64,000 nucleotides of DNA from Stenotrophomonas maltophilia (GCF_002138415.1 NZ_CP015612.1:2272001-2336000), one strand, 5' to 3'; shown: positions 54,161 to 62,706, counted from the first letter of the stretch. Made by a program: numbers and translations. The notes: generated by a model not told the origin, from the sequence alone.

Positions 54161-55998
54161 GCCACGGCGGCCGCCTGCGGGCCATGCCCGCCTGACCACC
54201 GCCGCAGCCACGCTTCGATGTTGATCTGCGGGCCGAAGATGCCGAGCACCTGCGACGAGTGGTCCGGGCTGACCTGCTGGATGCCCGCATCGGCCAGCGC
54301 GCTGTCGAGATAGCCGCGCTTGGCCAGCATGCCGTCAACCAGCAGATTCCTTATGAACTGCTGGTGCCCCTGGGTGACCGCCACGGAGTGATCATCCAGA
54401 TAGGATTTCACCTTCCGCGACAGCAGCGCATCCGGTAACAGTCCCTTCATTGCACGCCGCGCGATGGTGCGGTCTTCTGCGTCTGCAATGAGCAGGTGCA
54501 GCGGAATGCGCGCGAACAGTTCGACAAGTGGCTGCGCACTGATCGGCGATACGCCATGCCAGTGGCCGGCGCCTTCGAACGGATCAAGGACGCTGGTCGG
54601 GAATACCATCCGGCCGATATGGGCCAGCTTGTAGGGTGATACGCGATGGCCCTGCGCCTGCGCATGCCGCAACCAGGCTGGCTGCAGACCGTCCTGTTCG
54701 GACAGGTCCACCCGCACCCACGGGCAGGGCTTGCCCCAGCGACCATTGATGCTGCCCGGTCGCTTCAGCAGGCCATGCACGGCCGCGTCCTTCAGTACAC
54801 CGTACAGCGAGTCGCCAGACTGCGCGGTTTCGAACGCCACGCGAAAGAACGTCCGGTCGATGCCGCGCCGCCAGGCGTAGTCGATCGCAGCGGCGTTGCC
54901 CTTGAAGCGCAGGAACACCGCGTCGCCGCCGACGCCGGTGAACTGCACGGTGTTGCCGTCGAAGTCCACGTCATGGCGATGGAGCAGATAGCCGGAGCAA
55001 TGCGCCGGCCGGGCCGTGCGCGGGAAGGCCATGATCTCTTCCAGCGCGCAGTGTGGCTGCCGCCGGTACTCGATGAACTCGCAGTTCCTGCCCGACGATT
55101 CACGGACCCCTGCCACGGCCATGCGTGCGAACAGCCGTTCATCGGCACCGATGCCGTCATCGTAATGATGGATGCAGGTCACCTCGGGTGCCGAGGGCGC
55201 GTGCAGCAGGCCGGCCAGGATGATCGAGGAGTCCAGCCCGCCCGACAGCTGCAGCTGGATGCGCCGGTGCTGGCTGGCCAGTGCACCGATGCAGCCCAGC
55301 AGCGTGGAACGCGCCAGCGACACGGCTTCTTCAAGATCCTCGATCGGCGCGTCGCGGGCCAGCCGCACCACGTCCCACTGGCAGTGCCGGCCCACCGGCT
55401 CACCATCGCGGATTGAAACCGCTTCGCCCGCTTCTATCGCCGTGACCTCCTTGAAGCCGGTCTGCAGTCCATCACGAAACGGGTACAGCAGCGAGTACGA
55501 AAGGAAGGACCAGTCGACGCTGAAATCGCGCAGGCCCAGCATCAGGCAGTCTTCCATGTTGGAGAAGACCAGCGTCAGCTGGCCCACCGTGGTCAGGTAG
55601 CACGGGATCTCCGCAGTGGGATCGCGCAGGACGAACCAGCTCTTTGTTTCCTGCTGGAAGCCGAACGCCACGTAGCGACCCCAGTACTGTTCGATGATGC
55701 TGCGGCCCTGGCTGCTGCAGGCGGCGTGTGCTGATGCGGCATCCAGGCTCACGCGGCAAGGCACGGCGCCTTCGCCGAACGTCTTGTGAAACAGCTTGCC
55801 CAGTACCACCAGCGCATTCGAGCGATCGCATTCGAAATAGCCGTGGTTGTCGCTCTGCACGTGGATCGCCGCGCCGTTGTCGTTCAGCACGCAGGCGATG
55901 CCGGGCAGCCGGGTGCCGATCCTTCCCACGATCCGTTCCGCCTGTGCCGTCGCGGATTCCGAGTGGGTGTTCCAGAACACGGCGATGTATCGGTACAT
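54157..55998 (-). CDS. Lasso peptide cyclase (C protein, asparagine-synthetase-like)
   Basis: A 613-residue enzyme with an N-terminal glutaminase-like domain lacking the catalytic Cys (starts MYRYIAVFW) and a C-terminal synthetase domain with the ATP-binding SGGLDSS at 252-258. Lasso C proteins adenylate the side chain of the ring Asp/Glu and close the isopeptide ring. It starts 11 bases after the B stop. A longer in-frame start that overlaps the B gene was rejected. Confidence 0.9.
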   Translation of the reverse strand: MYRYIAVFWNTHSESATAQAERIVGRIGTRLPGIACVLNDNGAAIHVQSDNHGYFECDRSNALVVLGKLFHKTFGEGAVPCRVSLDAASAHAACSSQGRSIIEQYWGRYVAFGFQQETKSWFVLRDPTAEIPCYLTTVGQLTLVFSNMEDCLMLGLRDFSVDWSFLSYSLLYPFRDGLQTGFKEVTAIEAGEAVSIRDGEPVGRHCQWDVVRLARDAPIEDLEEAVSLARSTLLGCIGALASQHRRIQLQLSGGLDSSIILAGLLHAPSAPEVTCIHHYDDGIGADERLFARMAVAGVRESSGRNCEFIEYRRQPHCALEEIMAFPRTARPAHCSGYLLHRHDVDFDGNTVQFTGVGGDAVFLRFKGNAAAIDYAWRRGIDRTFFRVAFETAQSGDSLYGVLKDAAVHGLLKRPGSINGRWGKPCPWVRVDLSEQDGLQPAWLRHAQAQGHRVSPYKLAHIGRMVFPTSVLDPFEGAGHWHGVSPISAQPLVELFARIPLHLLIADAEDRTIARRAMKGLLPDALLSRKVKSYLDDHSVAVTQGHQQFIRNLLVDGMLAKRGYLDSALADAGIQQVSPDHSSQVLGIFGPQINIEAWLRRWSGGHGPQAAAVA

Positions 55999-56009
55999 GG
56001 CAGGTTTCG

Positions 56010-56714
56010 TTACAGCACCAGGATGGGAACCATCCGGCGCAGGTTGAAGGGAATGTCGGTCAGCACGTGATCGCCGTGCTGCAGCCAGCAGTGCGCGGCG
56101 AACGGCTGGGTTCTGACCGCGAACACCCAGGCAGGAACGATGCCGTACTTCGACAGGAACCCGCGCATCGCCAGGCAGTAGAGAAAGCATTCATCGGTCT
56201 TCCGGAATGCCAGGGGTCGAAGCCAGTCGAACACCCGCACGCGCAAGGCCAGTTCTTCAGCGCTCACCGGCCTGCTGTGGCCGCGATCCGCCCGACGGCG
56301 CACGGCCGACACCGTGGTACTGAAAGGAAGGAATGTTCTGCTGCAGGCGGCATAGGCGCACGAGGCAATGAATCGGCGGAGGTCGCCCGCATTGATCGGA
56401 GGACGGCCCCGCGGCTCGCCCTCGCGCACCCAGTGCCGTGGCAGCGCAATGGCGGGGCTGGCGGCGGATTTCCCCTGCCGCGGATCCGCAGTGATCAGGC
56501 GGCGGTCGATCAGGGCCTGCAGAAGCCTGGGGGCGCTTGCATCTTCGGACCGCAGGGGCCAATCGAGAACGAGATTGCCAAGGCCTGCGGCGCCGCGTTT
56601 TTCAAGGGAAAGATACTTTCCCGTGGCCTGGTCCAGTATCACCATGGCATCGCCGGTGACACAGGCGTGCGCGTGCTTTGAGAGGAAGTACGGGGCAACA
56701 GCCTGCTCCATCAT
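56010..56714 (-). CDS. Lasso peptide B protein: RRE domain fused to leader peptidase
   Basis: A 234-residue protein that joins B1 and B2. Residues about 8-85 resemble a PqqD-like RiPP recognition element (AVAPYFLSKHAHACVTG, DQATGKYLSLEKRG), which binds the leader. The C-terminal transglutaminase-like protease has C176 (DECFLYCLAMRGFLSKYGI), H208 (AAHCWLQHG) and D220. It removes the leader before cyclisation. AGGAG is close upstream; ATG at 56714 or 56711. It lies 72 bases after the precursor, behind a strong hairpin. Confidence 0.9.
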   Translation of the reverse strand: MMEQAVAPYFLSKHAHACVTGDAMVILDQATGKYLSLEKRGAAGLGNLVLDWPLRSEDASAPRLLQALIDRRLITADPRQGKSAASPAIALPRHWVREGEPRGRPPINAGDLRRFIASCAYAACSRTFLPFSTTVSAVRRRADRGHSRPVSAEELALRVRVFDWLRPLAFRKTDECFLYCLAMRGFLSKYGIVPAWVFAVRTQPFAAHCWLQHGDHVLTDIPFNLRRMVPILVL

Positions 56715-56739
56715 GTGCTCCTGCGCCGGAACCGGAGAA

Positions 56740-56764
56740 GCGGTGCATGCAGGGCATGCACCGC
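56740..56764 (-). terminator. Intercistronic hairpin between precursor and B genes
   Basis: A perfect 11-bp stem (GCGGTGCATGC / GCATGCACCGC) with a three-base loop, 22 bases past the precursor stop, then TTCTCC. Similar hairpins between A and B genes of other lasso clusters act as partial terminators or mRNA stabilisers, so that more precursor than enzyme is made. Confidence 0.75.
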
Positions 56765-56786
56765 AGATGCGACATTGCGCAGTGGA

Positions 56787-56948
56787 TCAGGGCGACGTGG
56801 TCGGGAACACGCCATCCCACAACGTGCCGTGGTTGTGCGCCTTCGTTTCCGAAACGACCGAGCCCAGCTCGATCAGTTCGCCACCCACACCCTGATCCTC
56901 AGGGTTCTGCTGTCCTGCCACTACACCCAGCTCAATCAGCTCGTTCAT
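56787..56948 (-). CDS. Lasso peptide precursor (A protein)
   Basis: A 53-residue peptide with a strong AGGAG site six bases upstream of ATG. The leader (residues 1-36) contains ELIELG twice (3-8 and 24-29); the second copy runs ELIELGSVVSETK, ending Thr-Lys as in the microcin J25 leader. The predicted core is AHNHGTLWDGVFPTTSP (37-53), 17 residues with Ala1 and Asp9, giving a nine-residue macrolactam ring and an eight-residue tail with Phe12 as possible plug. Ala is rarer than Gly at position 1. It is directly upstream of the B and C genes. Cleavage site is inferred. Confidence 0.85.
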   Translation of the reverse strand: MNELIELGVVAGQQNPEDQGVGGELIELGSVVSETKAHNHGTLWDGVFPTTSP

Positions 56949-57070
56949 GAACATCTCCTATCGTCAGTGGATGTACCCACGCATTGCTTTGAACCGCGCT
57001 GCATCGGATACGGAGCAGCCAAGCCACCATCGCCACTACATTGCAGGGCGATTGCCGCCAAGGCACTGAA

Positions 57071-57087
57071 ATGTTACGATATAACAT
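57071..57087. promoter_or_regulatory. 17-bp AT-rich element B (shared cluster motif)
   Basis: ATGTTACGATATAACAT is an inverted repeat (ATGTTA / TAACAT around CGATA) between the precursor gene and the divergent gene at 57155. It lies 122 bases from the precursor start and 67 from the other. It matches the element at 48142 at 15 of 17 positions. Confidence 0.6.
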
Positions 57088-57154
57088 ATTATTTTGGCGT
57101 GACGAATGACGCCGCCCGCCCGCTGTCGATGCGGGCCCATGAGAGGCAAGAGGG

Positions 57155-58081
57155 ATGAACACCGAGATCAGTGATGACGGGCTGGATCCCACACTTCTGC
57201 TGAAGGGGATGTTTCCCCTGCCGAAGTTCATCCGCTTCGTACGGGAGCGCTGTCCACCGGGACGCTTCGACGAGGCTGCGCTGGTGGAGGACTGGCGGAC
57301 GGCTCGTGCCGAGGTGCTGAGGCTGCAGCAGGAAGACGCCGGTGAGGCAGATGCCATCAATGTCCATGCGTTGCCGGATGAGATGCTGCCGCTGGCTGAG
57401 CAGGCGCTGCGGCAACCTTCGATGCACCGCATGACGAGTGTTCTGCCGCGCAGTTGGCAGATGGTCGATATCGATCGACTGGTGATCTTCCAGGAGTGCA
57501 TCAACCTGCGTCACATCGACCAGTTGGCGGCATCCCTGACCGCCTCGCCCACCGCGCAGGAGGTCATGCAGCTTGTCGCCCGCAGCGGCAGCCATGCACA
57601 TCCTGAAGTGCGCTTCACCCAGTCCGATGGCAGCTACACCTTCGCGTCCACCTCGAACGACCTGCGTTTCCTCGACGTGGCGACCCTCGATCCGGCTGCC
57701 ATCACCGACTACGAACCGTTCGGCGCGGCCAGCCACGCCGTCGTCATCTATCTTGGTTTCAGTGACAACCTGATCAGCGCCACCCGGTTTGGCAAGCGCC
57801 TGGTGCTGACCAATGGCTCCCATCGCCTGTACCTGCTGCGCCGGCTCGGGTTCCGCCATGCGCCCTGCCTCGTCACCGATGCCTCCGACAGCGACCTCAG
57901 CGAGGTTCTGCTGCCGGCAGCGGTCAAGCAGGATCGTGGATTCTACCTGTCTTCCCCGCGGCCGCCGCTGTTCAGGGACTATGTCGATCCCCGCCTGACC
58001 TGCGTCGTGCCGGTCACCCGCAAGCACTACGCTTTGAGGGCCAAGCTCGACCTGCAGAGGATCACGGTTCCGGCGCTGTAA
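57155..58081 (+). CDS. Uncharacterised protein with ParB/sulfiredoxin-fold-like segment
   Basis: A 308-residue soluble protein divergent from the lasso precursor. A segment near residue 220, LVLTNGSHRLYLLRRLGFRHAPCLV (landmarks NGSHRLYLLRRLG), has the shape of the GxHR motif of the ParB/sulfiredoxin superfamily, but no ParB DNA-binding helix is visible. The N-terminal part (PLPKFIRFVRERCPPGRF) is unlike known families. It could be a tailoring enzyme, a regulator or immunity factor for the cluster, or an unrelated neighbour. A GAGGG site lies right before the ATG. Confidence 0.7.
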   Translation: MNTEISDDGLDPTLLLKGMFPLPKFIRFVRERCPPGRFDEAALVEDWRTARAEVLRLQQEDAGEADAINVHALPDEMLPLAEQALRQPSMHRMTSVLPRSWQMVDIDRLVIFQECINLRHIDQLAASLTASPTAQEVMQLVARSGSHAHPEVRFTQSDGSYTFASTSNDLRFLDVATLDPAAITDYEPFGAASHAVVIYLGFSDNLISATRFGKRLVLTNGSHRLYLLRRLGFRHAPCLVTDASDSDLSEVLLPAAVKQDRGFYLSSPRPPLFRDYVDPRLTCVVPVTRKHYALRAKLDLQRITVPAL

Positions 58082-58219
58082 TCCTGGGCCGAACCCTCCC
58101 TTCCCTGGGGCCACGTCGACAGAGATGGCCGGATTGGTGAATCACCTGGCGGAACTGTCGAATGACCCCTGTCGGGTTGACCCATACGCTTCTCATCCTC
58201 AACCAGAGGGGATGCCAGC

Positions 58220-58342
58220 GTGATTGAACAGCCACGGGCTGCCGAACCCGCACGAAAGGACGCTCCGATCGTCCATGTCCTGATGGGGCTGATCTGTGTC
58301 TGGCACAGGCGCGAACCGGGATCGGCACACGATGACGAGTAA
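58220..58342 (+). CDS. Possible 40-residue small protein
   Basis: A GTG-started frame of 40 codons with a GAGGGG site eight bases upstream and a short hydrophobic run (IVHVLMGLICVWH). It occupies much of a 306-base gap before the AraC gene. Nothing else supports it; it may be chance. Confidence 0.3.
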   Translation: MIEQPRAAEPARKDAPIVHVLMGLICVWHRREPGSAHDDE

Positions 58343-58387
58343 GCGCCACCGTGCTGCCCGGCGTGGCTTTGGGGCGTAGGTACCAGC

Positions 58388-59236
58388 GTGGAGATTTCGA
58401 TTGCGGGGCTGAGCGAGGTTGGGCCCGACTATCCGGACCGTGTCGATCTTCCGGTGATGGTGCTTGGGCTGGACCCTATTCCAGATGCCTGGCAGATGCC
58501 CTTCCATGCGCATCGGAAGGCGCAGCTGCTGGTCGCCACGCGTGGCTTGATCATGCTGGAGACCGCGGCTGGCCTGTGGGTGGTTCCGCCACAGGGCGCG
58601 ATCTGGATCCCCGGTGGGTTGTCCCATCGCGCCAGCAGCAGTGGACGGCCGCACGGCTTCGTGGTGTTCGTGGAACCCGGAGCGGCTCCGGAACTGCCAA
58701 CGCAGTGCGCTGCGATGGCGATCACTCCATTCATGCAGGCCCTGCTGGAGCGCGCGTCCAACCTTCCCCAGCAGTATGCGTCCGGCAGCGCACAGGACCG
58801 CCTGATGGGCGTGTTCCTGGATGAGCTGATTGCTGCGCCACCGGAGTGGCTCCATCTACCCATGCCATCCGATGCAAGGTTGCGCCGGCTGGCCAATGCG
58901 ATGCTGGACACGCCAGCCGAACGAGCAACGCTTGAGGTCTGGGCGAGCCGGATCGGCATGAGCGAGCGCAACATGTCGCGCCTGTTCTCCGGCGAAACCG
59001 GCTTGCGCGTGAGACGCTGGCGCCGGCAGCTGCATGTGGTGGTGGCACTGCCGCTGCTGGCCAAGGGCCGGACGGTGCAGGCCATCGCCGATGACCTGCG
59101 CTACGACAGTGCCGGGGCGTTCGTGACCATGTTCCGCAAAACCGTGGGCGCGCCCCCCAAGCGCTTCCTGGCGGAACGAGGCACTCGGCAGCAGGCATCG
59201 GACGCCGACGATCAGCGGCCGCAGGAGCCACGTTGA
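58388..59236 (+). CDS. AraC family transcriptional regulator
   Basis: A 282-residue regulator with an N-terminal cupin-like sensor (FHAHRKAQLLVATRG, VVPPQGAIWIPGGLSHRA) and a C-terminal AraC HTH pair (LEVWASRIGMSERNMSRLFSGETG and VQAIADDLRYDSAGAFVTMFRKTVG as landmarks). The GTG start at 58388 fits the family length. Its target is unknown; the PHB-depolymerase-type gene converges with it and the lasso cluster is upstream. Confidence 0.9.
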   Translation: MEISIAGLSEVGPDYPDRVDLPVMVLGLDPIPDAWQMPFHAHRKAQLLVATRGLIMLETAAGLWVVPPQGAIWIPGGLSHRASSSGRPHGFVVFVEPGAAPELPTQCAAMAITPFMQALLERASNLPQQYASGSAQDRLMGVFLDELIAAPPEWLHLPMPSDARLRRLANAMLDTPAERATLEVWASRIGMSERNMSRLFSGETGLRVRRWRRQLHVVVALPLLAKGRTVQAIADDLRYDSAGAFVTMFRKTVGAPPKRFLAERGTRQQASDADDQRPQEPR

Positions 59237-59240
59237 CGGA

Positions 59241-59263
59241 TGCGGGAGCGCGTGTCTCCCGCA
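59241..59263. terminator. Bidirectional terminator hairpin
   Basis: TGCGGGAG and CTCCCGCA pair perfectly around a seven-base loop between the convergent AraC and esterase genes. No T-run on either side. Confidence 0.55.
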
Positions 59264-59285
59264 CCGGCAAGGACTGCCCTTCCGT

Positions 59286-60290
59286 TCAGCGCTGGTAGTC
59301 CTTCAGGAACAACCAGGTGATCAGCGTGGCATCCGGCCCCTTTGGATCGGTGAACGGCAGGCCGGACTGGCTGCCGCTCCACGCATGGCCCATGCCCTGC
59401 ACCACATAGTGCTGCACCAGCGTCCTGCCACCGTAGGCGTAGGTATCCACTGTATACGCACGCCCACCCGGCACCTGGCCGTGATAGGTGCTGGTCGGCA
59501 CGTACTTCACCGAGTCGTTGTCCAGGGCGTCGTCGGCCAGATCATTGGTCTGCAGGAACTGGCGCACGGCCTGCTGGCCGTTCACCGGATTGACGGTGAG
59601 GTCGGCGCTGCCGTGGAACACTAGCACCGGCAGCGGTCGCGGCGACGGCGATCCCGAGCACTGCCAGGCAAGACGGCCATTGCTGTCCGGCGAATAGATG
59701 CTGCCGGCCAGCAACGCATAGGCGCTACCGGAAATCGTGGTCGCACCCTTGAACATGCCGCCGGAGTGGATGGCGCCGGCAGCGAACACATCCGAATAGC
59801 AGGCCAGCATGATCGAGGTCATCGCGCCGCCCGCGGAAATGCCGGTGACATAGACCCGGTGCGGATCCACGCTGTAGTCCGCCTTCACCCTGTCCACGAT
59901 GCCGGCCAGGATCGAAGCCTCGCCGCTGTCGCGCGCCTGGTTGATCGGCAACTGCCAGTTCCAGCAGCGTGCCGGATTGGAGGTGACGTTCTGCCGGGGG
60001 TAGACCACGATGAACCCTTCTGTGTCGGCCACATCATTGAAACCCGACGCCTCGCCCATCAGGTTCGGCCCGGTCACGCAGCCATGCAGCACCAGCAGCA
60101 GCGGCAGCGGCTGGCTGTCGTCGTAGCCGGCCGGCACCCACACCTGGTACTCGCGGGCGCCGAACAGATTGCCGTACAGGCCGATATCCCAATGCCCGGC
60201 CGGGCCAGCGGCAACAGCGCTGCCCGCCATCGCCAGCCAACTGCACAACACCAGCAGTACCACCTTGATCGAATCGATTCCGGATTTCAT
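59286..60290 (-). CDS. Secreted PHB-depolymerase-type esterase
   Basis: A 334-residue enzyme with a signal peptide (about residues 1-28, ending SAVAAG). The lipase box GISAGG holds S152, the HGC oxyanion motif is at 69-71, the Asp is in FHGSADLTV and the His in GMGHAWSG. This is the LpqC/PhaZ-like family that cleaves short polyhydroxyalkanoates or feruloyl esters. Start at 60290 has GAGG eight bases upstream. Divergent from the TonB receptor gene. Confidence 0.88.
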   Translation of the reverse strand: MKSGIDSIKVVLLVLCSWLAMAGSAVAAGPAGHWDIGLYGNLFGAREYQVWVPAGYDDSQPLPLLLVLHGCVTGPNLMGEASGFNDVADTEGFIVVYPRQNVTSNPARCWNWQLPINQARDSGEASILAGIVDRVKADYSVDPHRVYVTGISAGGAMTSIMLACYSDVFAAGAIHSGGMFKGATTISGSAYALLAGSIYSPDSNGRLAWQCSGSPSPRPLPVLVFHGSADLTVNPVNGQQAVRQFLQTNDLADDALDNDSVKYVPTSTYHGQVPGGRAYTVDTYAYGGRTLVQHYVVQGMGHAWSGSQSGLPFTDPKGPDATLITWLFLKDYQR

Positions 60291-60487
60291 GGCCAGATCC
60301 TCGTGCGTGAGTCGTGGATGAAGTAGTACCGGGGACCGCTTCCGGCTGGGGGCGCGCCCAGTATCCGCATCCACGGGCCGCTGCCGACTGGACCTAGGTC
60401 CACTCGCTGCTGGCCGATGACACCGCTAGCCTTGACTCCAGGGGTGGCAATGGGCCATCCGCACGCTCATGCCTGGGGGAGGACCGA

Positions 60488-62674
60488 ATGAAACGGAATT
60501 GTTTGAGTCTCATGATCGGCGCGCTGCTGGCCACGGGGCCGGTACTGGCACAGGACGCGCCTACAGCAGGCAGATCCGCTTCGCCGACCAACCTGGACAG
60601 CATCAAGGTCACCGCGCGCAAGCGCGAGGAGACCCTGCAGGAAGTGCCGGTGGCAGTCACCGCCTTTACCTCGGAGGCGCTGGACAGGATGAATGTCCAG
60701 GACATCAGCGACCTGGACGCGCAGGTGCCGAACCTGACCATCTACGCGGCGCGCGGCGCCAGCAGCACGGTCACCGCCTACATCCGCGGCATCGGCCAGT
60801 CCGACCCCACCTGGGGCGCGGACCCGGGCGTGGGCATCTATCTGGATGACGTCTACATCGCGCGCCCGCAGGGCGCCCTGCTGGACGTGTTCGATGTCTC
60901 ACGCATCGAAGTGCTGCGCGGCCCGCAGGGCACGCTCTACGGCAAGAACACCATCGGCGGCGCGATCAAGTACATCTCGCGCGGCCTGCCGACCCAGACC
61001 GAGGGCTTCGCCCAGATCACCGTGGGCAACTACAGCCAGCTGGATGCAAAAGCGGCCATCGGCGGCCCGATTGGTGGTGCCGACAGTGGCCTGCGCGCCC
61101 GCGTGGCGGTGGCCAGCATGAACCACGACGGGTTTGGCGAGAACACCTTCAACGGCCAACCGGTCAGCGACAAGCAGATCAATGCCGCACGACTGAACGT
61201 CGGCGCGTATGCGGGCGACGACTTCGACGTGCAGTTCGCGCTGGACTGGATCGACGACCAGTCCGGCATGCGCGGCTCGAAGATGCTGGCGCCCAATCCG
61301 TTCCTGCGCGCCTACCCTCCGATGGACAGCCGCTACGACATCCGCTCGGGCATGCGCAACCTCAACAACGTGGAAACCAAGGGCGCTTCGGCCACGGTGA
61401 ACTGGCGGCCGAACGAGGATATCGCGGTGAAGTACGTGGTGGCCAAGCGTGAGTCGGACAGCGAAGCCAACATCGACTTCGATACCACGCCGGTCAAGCT
61501 GGCCGACGTGGGTGGCACCTATCACGACGACCAGGTCAGCAACGAAGTGCAGTTGAACTACGACGCCGGCGGCCGCGTGCGCGGCGTGGTCGGCCTGTAC
61601 CAGTTCAGTGGCGAGGCCGGTGGTCAGATCCAGAACAACTACTTCAGCGCCCAGTTCGCCGACAACCAGGGCAAGGTGCTGACCGACAGCATCGCGCTGT
61701 ATGCGGACTGGACCTTCGACCTGACCAGCAAGCTGAAGCTCGATGTCGGTGCCCGCTACACCGACGAGGACAAGCGCGCGATCGTGCTCAACCGCCTGTA
61801 CGCCGACCCGGGCTTCAGCAGGCCGGTGGCGGTGACCGCGGACTTCGACAAGAAGACCAACTTCAAGAACGTCTCGCCCAAGGTCTCGCTGGACTACCAG
61901 ATCACCCCGGACATCATGGTCTACGGTCTGGCCACGCGTGGCTTCAAGTCAGGCGGTTACAACATCCGCGCCAACGCCGTGGCGGTGCCGCGCTCGGCCG
62001 AGCCGTTCGACGACGAGACCGTGGACAGTTACGAAGTCGGCAGCAAGATGGCCTTCCTCGACCAGCGCCTGTTCCTCAATCTGTCGGCCTTCTACAACAA
62101 GTACAAGGACATCCAGCTGTCGGTGTTCACCGGCCTGGATACCAATGGCGATGGCATCGACGATTCGTTCTTCGGCGACTTCACCAATGCCGGCGCGGGC
62201 ACGGTCAAGGGCCTGGAAGTCGAATACCAGTATCTGCCCAGCCAGCACTGGCTGATCTCCGGCAACCTGGCCTGGCTGGACACCAAGTACGACGAGTACA
62301 TGGACCGTGGCGTCAATGTGGCCAAGCAGATGAAATTCACCAATGCGCCGGAATTCTCGGGTGCATTCAACGTGGAGTACCGCACCGAGCTGGCCAATGG
62401 CAGCAATCTGTCGGCACGGGTGAGCTACAGCTACCAGAGCGAGGTGTGGCCGACCACCGACCTGAGCCCGGTGATCAAGCAGGATGGCTACGGCCTGGTC
62501 AATGCCGGCGTCATCTGGCGCCTGGATGATGCGTGGACCTTCTCGCTGCAGGGCACCAACCTGACTGACAAGGAATACCGCACCACCGGCTACAACATTC
62601 CCGCAGTCGGCACGCTGATTGGCTTCTATGGCCCGCCGCGCCAATATAGCCTCAGCGTCCGTTACGATTTCTAG
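60488..62674 (+). CDS. TonB-dependent receptor
   Basis: A 728-residue outer-membrane receptor. Signal peptide, then TonB-box region and LDSIKVTARKREETLQEVPVAVTAF at the plug start, YIRGIGQSDPTWGADPGVGIYLDDVYIAR and LRGPQGTLYGKNTIGGAIKYIS in the plug (landmarks), and a barrel ending LSVRYDF. This subgroup is typical of receptors for complex carbon sources in Sphingomonads and Xanthomonads rather than siderophores. Thirty-two bases before an alpha/beta hydrolase gene. Confidence 0.92.
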   Translation: MKRNCLSLMIGALLATGPVLAQDAPTAGRSASPTNLDSIKVTARKREETLQEVPVAVTAFTSEALDRMNVQDISDLDAQVPNLTIYAARGASSTVTAYIRGIGQSDPTWGADPGVGIYLDDVYIARPQGALLDVFDVSRIEVLRGPQGTLYGKNTIGGAIKYISRGLPTQTEGFAQITVGNYSQLDAKAAIGGPIGGADSGLRARVAVASMNHDGFGENTFNGQPVSDKQINAARLNVGAYAGDDFDVQFALDWIDDQSGMRGSKMLAPNPFLRAYPPMDSRYDIRSGMRNLNNVETKGASATVNWRPNEDIAVKYVVAKRESDSEANIDFDTTPVKLADVGGTYHDDQVSNEVQLNYDAGGRVRGVVGLYQFSGEAGGQIQNNYFSAQFADNQGKVLTDSIALYADWTFDLTSKLKLDVGARYTDEDKRAIVLNRLYADPGFSRPVAVTADFDKKTNFKNVSPKVSLDYQITPDIMVYGLATRGFKSGGYNIRANAVAVPRSAEPFDDETVDSYEVGSKMAFLDQRLFLNLSAFYNKYKDIQLSVFTGLDTNGDGIDDSFFGDFTNAGAGTVKGLEVEYQYLPSQHWLISGNLAWLDTKYDEYMDRGVNVAKQMKFTNAPEFSGAFNVEYRTELANGSNLSARVSYSYQSEVWPTTDLSPVIKQDGYGLVNAGVIWRLDDAWTFSLQGTNLTDKEYRTTGYNIPAVGTLIGFYGPPRQYSLSVRYDF

Positions 62675-62706
62675 CGCATCCGATTCGATTTCCAGGAAAC
62701 CCCTGC

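Noticed and set aside
56787..56948. Alternative core starting at the internal Gly (GTLWD)
   Set aside because: Asp would be at position 5, too close for a 7-9 residue lasso ring; the Thr at -2 supports Ala as residue 1.
58388..59236. AraC protein as the regulator of the lasso cluster
   Set aside because: It is separated from the cluster by a 306-base gap and no copy of the 17-bp element was seen by its gene; no direct evidence.
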